This document shows positions 45,685 to 55,308 of a stretch of DNA of 64,000 bases, piece after piece. Source of the stretch: Boswellia sacra (taxonomy: Eukaryota > Streptophyta > Magnoliopsida > Sapindales > Burseraceae). The DNA lies in NCBI GenBank assembly GCA_013180625.2, contig SNVD02009787.1, forward strand, positions 124,001 through 188,000. Direction: 5' to 3'. The notes beneath the pieces are model-generated. The model was given only the letters and a program-made list of their open reading frames with translations, made no database searches and was not told the DNA's origin. Within the stretch, counting starts at the first letter, position 1. Every line of letters starts with the position of its first letter. A program made the position numbers and the translations under genes.

Positions 45685-46240
45685 TGTAGATACTAAATTT
45701 TTGAGGCTCAACAATGAAATCAATATAAATGTTAAGTAACAAAAATTATTAAAATGTCCTTAAAAGCCAAGAAAGGAAAGGTGAGAAGGGATTGGTGAAA
45801 GGTCTCAAAAACTGATATGTGACTTCGAAAAATCACAAAATTAATCTAGAAAGAATCTGATGATGAATCATTTATTATTATGAAGCTACAGATGTCTAGT
45901 TTTCATGGAAATTTGTGGATTATAAATCCAAGTTAAACTTGCAAAGTTATATGCAATCAAAGAAATGAGGTCAGAAGGGACTGCACTGCAAAGTCCTAAA
46001 ATAAGAATGACCGTGAGGAAAGCAGTGGCCTGACTATCAAACAGCCGGTCGACTATTGGTCAATAGTCAACTGGCTCCCTGACAGCTGCCTAGCTGTTGA
46101 GTGATAGTTGGCCAGCTGGGTGGCTATTGGTCATGTAATTTTGGAAGTTTGCATAAAAGACCTTCTTTTTTGTTTTTTTTGTTTTTACCACAATTTTCAA
46201 TTGCACTCCCCCTCTATATATAACTTTTATCCTTTACAAG
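45685..46240 (+). mobile_element. Truncated 3' LTR of the plus-strand Tat element
   Basis: It starts TGTAGATACTAAATTTTTGA right after the PPT and holds the CAGTC/GACTG-type dyad block (46020-46130) and a TATA-like CTATATATAA at 46214. Similarity to the other LTRs stops at about 46240, where the copia element begins. The rest of this LTR should lie beyond the copia and CACTA insertions, outside the window. Confidence 0.75.
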
Positions 46241-47239
46241 AAGATCTCACTCTCACCACAATACAAGAACAAAGTAAATTTTTACAATAAAAGTATAACT
46301 CTCTTTAAATAGTAGATAAAGAATATAAAACTCTTTAGACTTGATATATCTCTTATTTTTTGCTTGATAAAATGCTTCTCTTGCTCTTCTTGAATGCATG
46401 GGAGAATGGCTCCTTTTATAGGCAAATAAGATGAACTTAATCAAGTGAAGACACCAACTCCAAATTTTCTGCCAACCATAAAAACCAAAATTTTTGTCTA
46501 CCATTTTTCTTAATGTTCCATTTGAAATTTGAACATCTGTAAAACATGAAAGATTTGCACATTTGAATAAGCTTTCCAACACATCAAGAATCAAGTAATT
46601 TGGATATCTGTAGCTCAAGATATGGCCAAAACACCATTCGGTGCTCATGTGACTTGATTTTTCTTCTCTGTGTAAGTCCACCGAATTGCATGTCAATTAT
46701 GTCAGTCTTCCATTTGAAATTTGAATTTCTTCAAAACATATGAAATGTGCCTTATTACGTCATATTTCTAATGCTATAAGAATCAAGTTATTTTGATTTT
46801 TCTAACTCAATATATGTCCAAAAGACTATTCAGTGCTCATGTCAGCTGCTTCCATTTGTCTTTAACCTTGCATGATGATTTGGACATACTTACACTTGAA
46901 ATTTGAATTTCTTTAAAACATGTGAAATGTTATAAATTGAGTAAGCTTTCCAAAGGCTTAAGAATCACATTATTTGGACATCTGTAGAGAAATATATGAC
47001 CAATTGATTGAAAATTGCTCACATGTCACATTCCTTGAATCAAACCTTGTTCTTAAACTTTGGTGCCTTTAACATGTAGTTTTCTCCTTAGCTTCAACAC
47101 TTCATTTTAATAAGCCTCTTCTTGATTTTAAATTATTTCAATGATATTACTCTTGCACATAAATAAACATGTTAGTAAATCACAATGAATCAATGTGTAT
47201 TGTTATCATCAAAATTATCATGTAGCCTTAGGGCTAACA
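46241..47239 (-). mobile_element. Ty1/copia 3' LTR
   Basis: In element sense it starts TGTTAGCCCTAAGG at 47239, directly after the PPT. The lower edge is uncertain: no clear CA end or target duplication is visible, and it could be anywhere from 46240 to 46275. Inside are three tandem copies of a unit of about 185 bases, starting at 46521, 46713 and 46895 with TTTGAAATTTGAA, each followed by AAGAATCA and a CTCATGT or CTCACATGT block. Confidence 0.75.
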
Positions 47240-47256
47240 ATCTCCCCCTTTTTGAT
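47240..47256 (-). promoter_or_regulatory. Ty1/copia polypurine tract
   Basis: Minus-strand AAAAAGGGGGAGAT immediately precedes the LTR start at 47239. Similar C-runs at 47371-47380 and 47413-47420 mark other purine tracts in the element's 3' UTR. Confidence 0.85.
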
Positions 47257-47543
47257 GATGACAAACCATTGATTGCTTTCAAATAAAATCTAAAATAAAG
47301 AATGAAAATAAAATCAAGAATAAACAAAAAAATGGCACTTGTTATGAATATAAGCAATCCAACTATTTCTCCCCCTTTTGTTATCATCAAAAAGATGTAA
47401 TCAAATTAATTACTCCCCCTAAATATATTCTACCCCTTAACATATGCTACCATTTAAAGATTATCATATAAAAGAAAAATTAAGACATATCCAATATAAC
47501 TACTTCTCTTCTTATTATGCAAAATATATCTTGACTAAGGGGT

Positions 47544-47914
47544 TTAGTCATATTTAGGTCTAGAGACTAATTCCCAAACTTGATTTCTCTCAAATTGTTT
47601 CAATTCTTCTTGCATAGCCAAAATCCAACTTTCCCCATTTTTGGCTTCTTTAAAACATTTTGGTTCAAATTGAGAGACAAATGCAAAATGATTACAAAAG
47701 TTCTTAAAAGAAGATCTAGTTTTCATACCTCGTGATGGTTCACCAATAATGAGATCTTTAGGGTGAGCTTTTGCATACCTCCATTCCTTTGGTAATTCTT
47801 GGAAAGAATTATTTACTTCCTCAAGCTTTTCTTGTTGAAGTTGTAATTCATCTTGACTCTTTTCATCAAGCCTTGATTCCTTGATTTGCCCTTCTATCTC
47901 AACAATATCATCAT
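47544..47914 (-). pseudogene. Ty1/copia RT N-terminal remnant
   Basis: The minus frame 47726-47544 reads CNHFAFVSQFEPKCFKEAK and ESWILAMQEELKQFERNQVW, the conserved start of copia RT. It ends at a stop after KYD. The rest of RT and all RNase H are missing: only about 300 bases of noncoding sequence separate it from the PPT. The stretch 47727-47914 is the acidic integrase/RT linker, frame-broken. Confidence 0.85.
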
Positions 47915-48840
47915 CTAAATTTTTGAAGAAATAACATTAGTTTCATCAAATTCAACATGCATAGATTCTTCAATAGTAAGAGTCTTTTTGTTAAAAACTC
48001 TATATGCTTTACTATGGTTGGAGTAGCCAACAAAAATTCCAACATCGGCTTTTGCATCAAATTTTCCAAGGTTATCCTTGGTGTTTAAAATAAAACACTT
48101 ACATCCAAAAACTTTAAAAAATCCAATGTTGGGTTTTCTTCCTTTCCAAAGTTCATAAGGAGTTTTCTTTATTAAAGCTCTAATATGGACTCTATTGATT
48201 ATAAAGCATGCGGTATTAACGACTTCGGCCCAAAAATATTTTGGCAAATTATTTTCAAGTAACATGGTCCTAGCCATTTCTTGGATAGTCCTATTTTTCC
48301 TTTCAACAACACCATTTTGTTGTGGAGTTATAGGTGAGGAAAAATTATGCTCAAAACCATTTTCATCACAAAGATTTTCAAATGCAACATTGTCTACTTC
48401 ACCACCATGATCACTCCTAATGGACACAATAGAATACCCTTTTTGATTTTGGACTCTTTTTGCAAATTTTGAAAAAGCTTGTATGGCCTCATTTTTAGTT
48501 TTCAAGAATAATACCCAAGTGAATCTTGAATAATCATCCACAATAACAAAAACATAATACTTTCCACCAAGGCTTTGAGTTCTTGATGGTCCAAATAAAT
48601 CCAAATGAAGTAATTGTAGAGGTTTATTTGTTGAAATAAATTTCTTTTGTTTAAAAGAAGTTCTCACTTGTTTTCCAAATTGACAAGCATCACAAATCTT
48701 ATCCTTTTCAAATTTTATTTTTGGAAGACCATCAACTAAATCATTTTTAGAAATTTTTGAAATTGTGTCCATGCTAGCATGACCTAACCTTCTATGCCAT
48801 AACCAAGCATCATGATTAACAATGAAACAATTTTTACATG
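47915..48840 (-). pseudogene. Ty1/copia integrase
   Basis: The open frame 48772-47915 has 285 codons. The zinc-finger end CDACQFGKQ is at residues 28-36. The catalytic triad is Asp58 (LHLDLFGP), Asp121 (RSDHGGE) and Glu157 (GVVERKNR), with correct 62/35 spacing. The C-terminal copia-specific GYSNHSKAYRVFN block is at about 249-261. The first half of the zinc finger (WLWHRRLGHAS, about 48815-48780) is in another frame. The core appears undamaged although the element as a whole is defective. Confidence 0.92.
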
Positions 48841-49195
48841 ATCATTAACATCAATATCAATTGTATAAATATTACCATATCTATTACCAACAAATAATGT
48901 CTTATTGTTACTAACATCCTTAATCACACATCTATTAGGCTCAAAAGCAACAAAATATCCCTTATCACACAATTGACTAATGCTAATCAAATCATGTTTT
49001 AAACCATGAACAAGCAAAACATCTTTAATAATAGGTGAAGAAGGGTTACCAATATCACCATGTCCGATTACCCTTCCTTTGGCATTATCACCGAATGTCA
49101 CATATCCTCCTTTCTTCATGATTAATCTTGAGAACTTGGAGGCATCTCCGGTCATATACCTTGAGCATCCACTATCAAAGTACCACTTGTGTTTG
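48784..49195 (-). pseudogene. Ty1/copia protease
   Basis: The protease active site WYFDSGCSRYMTGD is encoded at about 49190-49145, followed by GGYVTFGDNAKGRVIGHGDI and LKHDLISISQLCDKGY, the usual copia protease sequence. The active-site codons are in a different frame from the gag end (a one-base loss near 49193 next to ACACAAG explains it), and the end is shifted again before the integrase zinc finger. Confidence 0.85.
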
Positions 49196-50037
49196 CCATT
49201 CCTTTGTTTCTACGATCAACATTCAAAGAGTAACTTTTTGGTACCCAAAAGTTCTTGGGTCCTTGGGGGTTAGTTATGGTACTTTTTGGAACCCATATTT
49301 GTTTCAAATTAGGATTTCTCTTAATATAGCAAGAATGCACTTTGTGTCTTTTTCTTCCACAATAAGTACATGAATGATTAGGATTATTCCTATAAGATAC
49401 ATGAGCAAGATAATTTTTAAAATACTTTTGATTTTTTTGAGTTTTATATCCTAAACCTCTTTTATCAAAAACACCTCTTTGGTTTTGTAACATAGAATTC
49501 AAATTTTTTGTGCTTTTTGTAAAACTATCAACAATATTTCTAAAGTCATTATTTTCCTTTTTCAAAATAACATTTTCTTTTTCTAATTTATCAAAATGCT
49601 TTTGTTTTAAAATCTCATTTTCAGTTTTTAATAAATGTATTTGACTTTCCAAACTTTCAAAATCTTTTTGCTTTAAAATTTCATTTTCATTTTCTAAAGC
49701 TTCATTTATTTCTACCAACTCTTCTAATTGAGATAACATGATTTTTGACTTCTTTTTTAAAGCATTGATTTTTGAATTTTGCTTATCAACTTGCACATGT
49801 AAATTTTGGAATGCTTCAAGTAATTCATCATATGAAAGCTTAGGATCATGGTTTAGAATACTTATCTCATTTTCTCTTAAAGCCATGAAGCACATGTTTG
49901 CCACTTTGCAATCTTCTTCTTCATTCTCCTTCAAGGTGATTTTATGAGTCATGAGAGAACCTATAAGTTCTTCTAATGGTAATTTGGTGAGGTCCTTTGC
50001 TTCTTGAATTGCCGTCACCTTTGGCTCCCAAGATTTT
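49152..50037 (-). pseudogene. Ty1/copia gag, 5'-truncated by the CACTA element
   Basis: The frame reads SWEPKVTAIQEAKDLTKLPL from the insertion point at 50037. A long coiled-coil region (about residues 80-190, heptads rich in Leu/Glu/Lys with ENEILKQK repeats) is followed by one CCHC-like zinc knuckle, CTYCGRKRHKVHSC (about 49361-49320). It runs to 49152 in the wrong frame for protease. The missing N-terminal half of gag, the PBS and the 5' LTR must lie beyond the CACTA element, outside the window. Confidence 0.88.
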
Positions 50038-50928
50038 CACTACGAGAAAAAAATTAATATTTGACTGTTTTTAGCCGTCAAATATGATAATATTTGACAG
50101 TTATTGCGTGTCATATATGTCACCGTCAAATATGATAATAGTTGACCGTTGGTCAAACAGTCAAATATTAACTATAATATATTTGACTCTTACGAAAGAG
50201 TCAAGTTTTATACCTTTGAAATTCAAATTTTTAGCATTATTTGACGGTTTATGGAATAAATATTTGACATAAACCGTCAAATATGCCATAAGTAACGGTC
50301 AAAATTTTTAAATTATTGTTAATAATATTTGACAGTAACCGTCAAATATTCTGAACGGAACGGTCAAAATTTTTACATATTTGATTGTTTTTAACCGTCA
50401 AGTATGTCAGCATAGTAATATTTGACTCTTTTCCGACAAACAAATATTGTTTGTAAATAAAATTCTTAATACTTGACCGTTTGAATACAGTCAAGTATGA
50501 CAAAATTTTTACATATTTGATTGTTTTTAACCGTCAAGTATGTTAGCATAGTAATATTTGACTCTTTTCCGACAGACAAATATTGTTTGTAAATAAAATT
50601 CTTCATACTTGACCGTTTGGATACTGTCAAGTATGACAAAATTTTTTTTGCTTATATTTGACTCTTTTTTGACAGACAAATATTTGTGGTCATATTTGAC
50701 AGTCAAATATTTGACTGTTTATCCGTTTTTGGTGCAAAACTCATATTTGACTGTTTATTAATGTCAAATATTATAGAATTTTTAACTCATATTTGACTGT
50801 TTATTATATGATACTGTCAAATATCACATATTCGTTTAGCCCATATTTGACGGTTTATTATTGTCAAGTTTTTGGGAACGGTATTGAATATTACGTATTC
50901 ATTTGCCCCATATTTGAACCGTCAAGTA

Positions 50929-50930
<2 letters not shown>
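50038..50930 (+). repeat. CACTA terminal inverted repeat and subterminal repeat array
   Basis: CACTACGAGAAAAAAATT is followed by about 25-30 copies of ATATTTGAC or its complement GTCAAATAT, many arranged as imperfect dyads (ATATTTGACNGTTT, then CCGTCAAATAT). Such arrays bind the CACTA transposition protein in known systems. Two longer units of about 110 bases are repeated in tandem around 50380-50640 (ACATATTTGATTGTTTTTAA to CAAGTATGACAAAATTTTT). A (TA)n run follows at 50934-50960. Confidence 0.88.
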
Positions 50931-50960
<30 letters not shown>

Positions 50961-50963
<3 letters not shown>

Positions 50964-51467
50964 CAAAAAAATTATTTATATTATATATTCTTTATTGAAA
51001 ACATAATACAAATAGAATTGGTTGAATGGTTAAAATACTATTATTGAACTCGATTCTATTAAAGAGGAAAAGGGTTTAAATCGCACTTGACACATATCAT
51101 AACTTGTTGATAATTTAGTGGAAGTGAAGCTAAGTAAACAAATGGAAATAAGCAAGTGATTAAGGCATACGTACAATTGAGCACACATCATGACCAGTTG
51201 ACAACAATTTAGTATGAATGAAGCTAAGTAAACAAATGGAAATAAAAAAGTTATTAAGGAATTCAAAACAGTATAAAAGCTGGGACTTCATGACATGTAG
51301 TTCTGTTACCTATTTGTATATTCATCAATTTTGCTAATAGGAAAATATAGAAGACAAAAATGGTCCTATATAACCCAAGCCGATATCTTGGACAATTCAA
51401 AACAGTATGAAATGTGAATGTTCATGGAAACAAAAAACACAACCCATGAGGAAGCCCAACAACTTAC
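50961..51467. other. Noncoding stretch inside the CACTA element
   Basis: No gene is seen. It contains a diverged tandem duplication of about 80 bases, around 51100-51170 and 51190-51265, both with GAAGCTAAGTAAACAAATGG. Confidence 0.5.
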
Positions 51468-51580
51468 TTCCACAAAAATTTAGAGTCCTTTCTATTCTTA
51501 GTGGAGCTCACTATGATTGTTGGAATTTCACTTCTGGGAACAACAATAATCAATTCATGCTCCCTTGGTCTCGGCTTTGA
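51468..51580 (-). pseudogene. Isolated exon, gene not identified
   Basis: Bounded by TTGCAG (acceptor, 51581 onward) and GTAAGTTG (donor, 51467 down). It encodes PRPREHELIIVVPRSEIPTI and more, open throughout. It may be a further exon of the GMI1-like fragment or come from another gene. If the donor is not used, a TAA stop follows directly (51466-51464). Confidence 0.45.
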
Positions 51581-52195
51581 CTGCAAGTCACCCAAAAAGG
51601 TCAGAAAAAAAAAACAAAAGCATGGTGAAACAAAGTTGTTTTGCCTTCGATATAAAATAAACAATGAAGCAAAGCAGCCAAAAAAATCACTAAGGATTAC
51701 TTCATCTTAAGATTAAATGCAAAGTAATCATGAACTGATATAAGATTAAATGCGCAGTGATATAAGTTATGCAATATTAAGGAATCAAATGCAAACTATC
51801 CAAGAACGTACTTAAAAAGCAATTGGTATGAATAAAGCTGTCAACAGTGTTCAAATCATGTTACCGATATTTGTTACATTGTCATAACATGTTACTGTTG
51901 AAGGATTAACTTGAGCAAATAACAGAGCCTTGACACAAGTCTAGCCATGAAAGGGATAATACCTCTAACTTGAGCTGGTCAACTACAGAGCCTTGACACA
52001 AGTAATTTGCCCAATTTGATGGTTGGGCAATGACATTATTTAGAGATCCCGGCATAACTGATAATTTAAAAAACACACAAGTACTACTGTGGCATTAGTG
52101 CAGAAAAGTATAAAATATATATAGAGAGACAAGACAGCGATCGAGTTCTATTATCTATGCCTCCACACACAGATTCATTAAGTTGGCAAGTGTAC

Positions 52196-53923
52196 CTTGG
52201 CATGGAATTGAAACCAACATTGATTCATCTAGTGCAGATATCACTAGGGTGGCCTTGTAATGTGGCCTGATCATGTCTAACTTGTTACTTGCAATCAGAA
52301 CATCCTATAAGAAGAGGAAAACCCAGCTAGCAATTAATGCAAATAAAAGGCATTAACAATGTTATAACTAGAGTATGCTATAGATCCCAAGTATCATTCC
52401 AAATTTTTCATCCAAAGATGTGTCATCCTCTGTACCACTAACACATAACTTGTCACATCATTTACATGTCAATGCCACATAGGAAGACAAAATCACTTGG
52501 AATGGTAATTTTAGGATAATGCTTTGTTGTATATATAGCATTATTCTTATAACATTATGGTCCAACTTCTTTAGAATGGCATGAAGAAGGGTGAAGAAAT
52601 TCATGTCTATATCGTACCTCAATTGTAAGGATCGATTTATTAGTTGAAAGGCTTGCCTTTAATTTGTCTTCATGGAAGAGCAAAATATTGCTCGTCTTAA
52701 GTTTGATCGTCAGACTTGGAATTGATGCAAATGAAGTCCGATTACCATAAATGTCATGGCATGCAATAGACAAAGCTTACTTAATACTGTACTCTGAACT
52801 CTGTTTAGTGCTAAAAAGACTCCACTTGCCAATCTTAGAAGATGCCTTAACTAGCACTTGTTTCTCACAAATCCTACAGCTTGACTCAATCTGAAACACA
52901 AGCATCACATCAGGTTACATGACAGAAATAATAAGAAACCAAATAATATTATCCTACACAATAGGAGAAAGGGGAGAAAATATTCCTCTACATCACTTAC
53001 AAGATAAAATGAAAATGTGTACCGGCCAGCAACCTCAAATAAGCGAGGGTAGTTGGCTCTCAAATGAAAGATATAAAAACATTGAAATCCTTTACAATCA
53101 GTAGTTGATACACGTTGTAGGTAACTATCTTCAAATTTTTTAAGATTTCCAGTTTCACCACTGAACTTGATTTCCATGACCATGTCTGACTTGTTCCTCA
53201 CAATGTACTTTTGATCCAGCTCCTTTAAAGCACGAGCAGGAATAAAGCTACCAGGCCGAACAACAGCCACAATTTTCGTAGGAGGAGCTTGTCCAGCGAC
53301 AACATGAAACGGTAATATCTGAAAAAAAAAGGGTGCTCTTTATGTGCTCAAAAGGATAAAAAGAGCTAGCAATGAAAATGTTGATGCTCTATTTATCTCT
53401 ATAAACACATACACATATATATGTAACATTCTAACATTTGTGAATTCCGTCTCTTTTTTTTTTTTAATTATTTTGAACAAGTCAAAATAAAAGCAAGCTC
53501 ATTTATACTAACCCCACCAATCTCTAACTCTCGACATTCATTTGCATCCAATAAGTCAATCATAGAAGGAGCCTTTTGACGTTGCTTCTCTAGTTGTTGA
53601 TTCCAGTCAATGTTGTCCATACATACGCACTAATGTCAAAGGTCCAAAATACACCAAATATTTAACAGTTAAATAGATAAAGGAAATATAATGTAACAAC
53701 GACAAAAGAAAAATAAAATAAAATAAAATGGCATACCTTTCCAGAATCAATGACACTAATAGGTAAAGATAAGGAGCTACGGATATCTAAACCTGCAATC
53801 CCATCATTCATTGCAAGGACACAGCCATTCTCATCCGAGAGACCTATCGGCCTTCCAATTCAACATAAAAAGGTCTGATCCATTTCAACTTACCAATTCT
53901 GAGAGCAAGGCCGACCTTGAGAG
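52196..53923 (-). pseudogene. GMI1-like: GMI1-like SMC-hinge ATPase gene fragment (about six exons)
   Basis: GMI1 relatives are SMCHD1/DMS3-like proteins acting in DNA repair and chromatin. Exons on the minus strand, with GT/AG edges: 53923-53894; 53843-53737 (ENGCVLAMNDGIAG); 53629-53513 (LEKQRQKAPSMIDLLDANEC); 53318-53001 (VAVVRPGSF, LDQKYIVRNKSDMVMEIKF, AGRYTFSFYL; 106 codons, phase 0); 52890-52618 (CRICEKQVLVKASSKIGKW, then CHDIYGNRTSFASIP); 52304-52196 (NKLDMIRPHYKATLVIS, VSIPCQ). There is a TAA in frame at 52779-52777. The first two exons are joined by either a 50-base GT-AG intron or a frameshift. This is an internal part of the Ig-like repeat region only; the ATPase and hinge ends are missing. 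Confidence 0.7.
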
Positions 53924-54008
53924 CTGCCAAAAGTGTAAATCATTAAAATAATAAAACCTTAAAGCACAAGAAGGCATCAAGAAAATCCAATTGAATAAAT
54001 CAAATTAC

Positions 54009-55308
54009 CAGTTCTCTATTATCAACTTTAGGATCAAGCTCAAATCCTATAAGATTAGCAATCCTCAAGTTGCGCTCTTTCGCATTCTCAAGTTCCAAAT
54101 GAGATGCACCATGGCTATGATCATAAGGGACCACCAAAAGTGCAGCCAATACAACGGATGAAGCTATTAGTTGCAAGTCCTTCAGATTTAAGTTCTTATT
54201 GTAGGTTTTCTGAAGTGTAAAAAGCTTGAACCATGCATATGCATGATAAAGATGACTTGACGAAATCAAAAAAATCTCTGTTAGCTTCGCATAATAAACC
54301 ACCACCAATGAGGGTTTGGGGGTTTTCTTCACCATGCACATCAATCCATGAATATCTTCAATGGAATAAAAAGCTTCCTGAAGCAAACAATCAAGAAACC
54401 AATAATGAAAAAAAATATTCAAATTCTTACACAATCATGTGCAAATACATGCCCCTCAGAATATTCAAACAAAAATAGCATAAATGTACAAACAGAATAT
54501 TTAAACAAACCTGTCATAGCTGGAGGTCAGTAGCAATCTTCAGTTGCTCAAATCGGGTGTCAAGATAGAGTTGCAAACTCTCTAGAGCTGAAAGATCAGG
54601 CCGATCCCTTTGGTCTCTGTATTTGTTAAGATTCAACAAATGATTTCTGATAATTTCACAGAGTCTACGAAATTCAGTTGTCCGCTTGTATTACTTGCAG
54701 AACTGGAAGGGGCGGTGTGCAGTCATCTAAAAAAGGCATTGAAAGCATATTATAAATCCGTCTTTTCTCTCTCATTTTTTAGTACTATTTAATTTCTAGC
54801 TTGCTCCAAAAATCACAAGAAGCTACCATGATAACATTAGACATAATCCACAAGCAGAAAAGGTAGACAGTACATTGATTTATGATCGGATGTTATAAAT
54901 TAAGTGTATGTGCCTAAAAAACGCAGCATTCCAATTTTAGGTTCACATAGATGCTTTCACCTTCCATAGATTGAAGTTTGTTCTTTAAAAAAATAATTTA
55001 AGAAAAGCACTCTGCCCTCATTTTAAAATCATAGTCTTTCTAAGCAAAATCATAACACTTAAGAAAAGAGCATTTACAGACTTCCGAGAGAAATCTAGTA
55101 AAGAAACCCATTAATTTGTACCATATTTTCAGTTTGTTGTTCACATAAAACCACTATCAATTAATTAATATCTACGTTAACAACATATCACCTATTAAGA
55201 GCATATCAATTAGATGTTTAATAAATTAAAAAAATAAATAAAAAATCGTTCAAGGAAAATTACCGCATAAAATGCCTCCAACTTTGAGTTATTTCGCAAT
55301 ATCTCAAG
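54009..55308 (-). pseudogene. eIF3A-like: eIF3a (translation initiation factor 3 subunit A) gene fragment
   Basis: eIF3a is the scaffold of the eIF3 complex on the 40S ribosome. Three exons in native order with introns: 55308-55264 (LEILRNNSKLEAFYA), 54726-54511 (MTAHRPFQFCK, then [36 protein letters not shown]) and 54377-54009 ([74 protein letters not shown]). Two nonsense codons: TAA at 54693-54691, where family members have Gln, and TGA at 54516-54514, where they have Trp (LWQ). It corresponds to roughly residues 200-390 of a protein of about 950. It continues into GMI1-like sequence with a frame clash. Confidence 0.9.

Noticed and set aside
53001..53318. Reading the GMI1-like exon as an intact small gene
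   Set aside because: It is bounded by splice sites, has no real ATG start, and is an internal exon of a longer decayed fragment.
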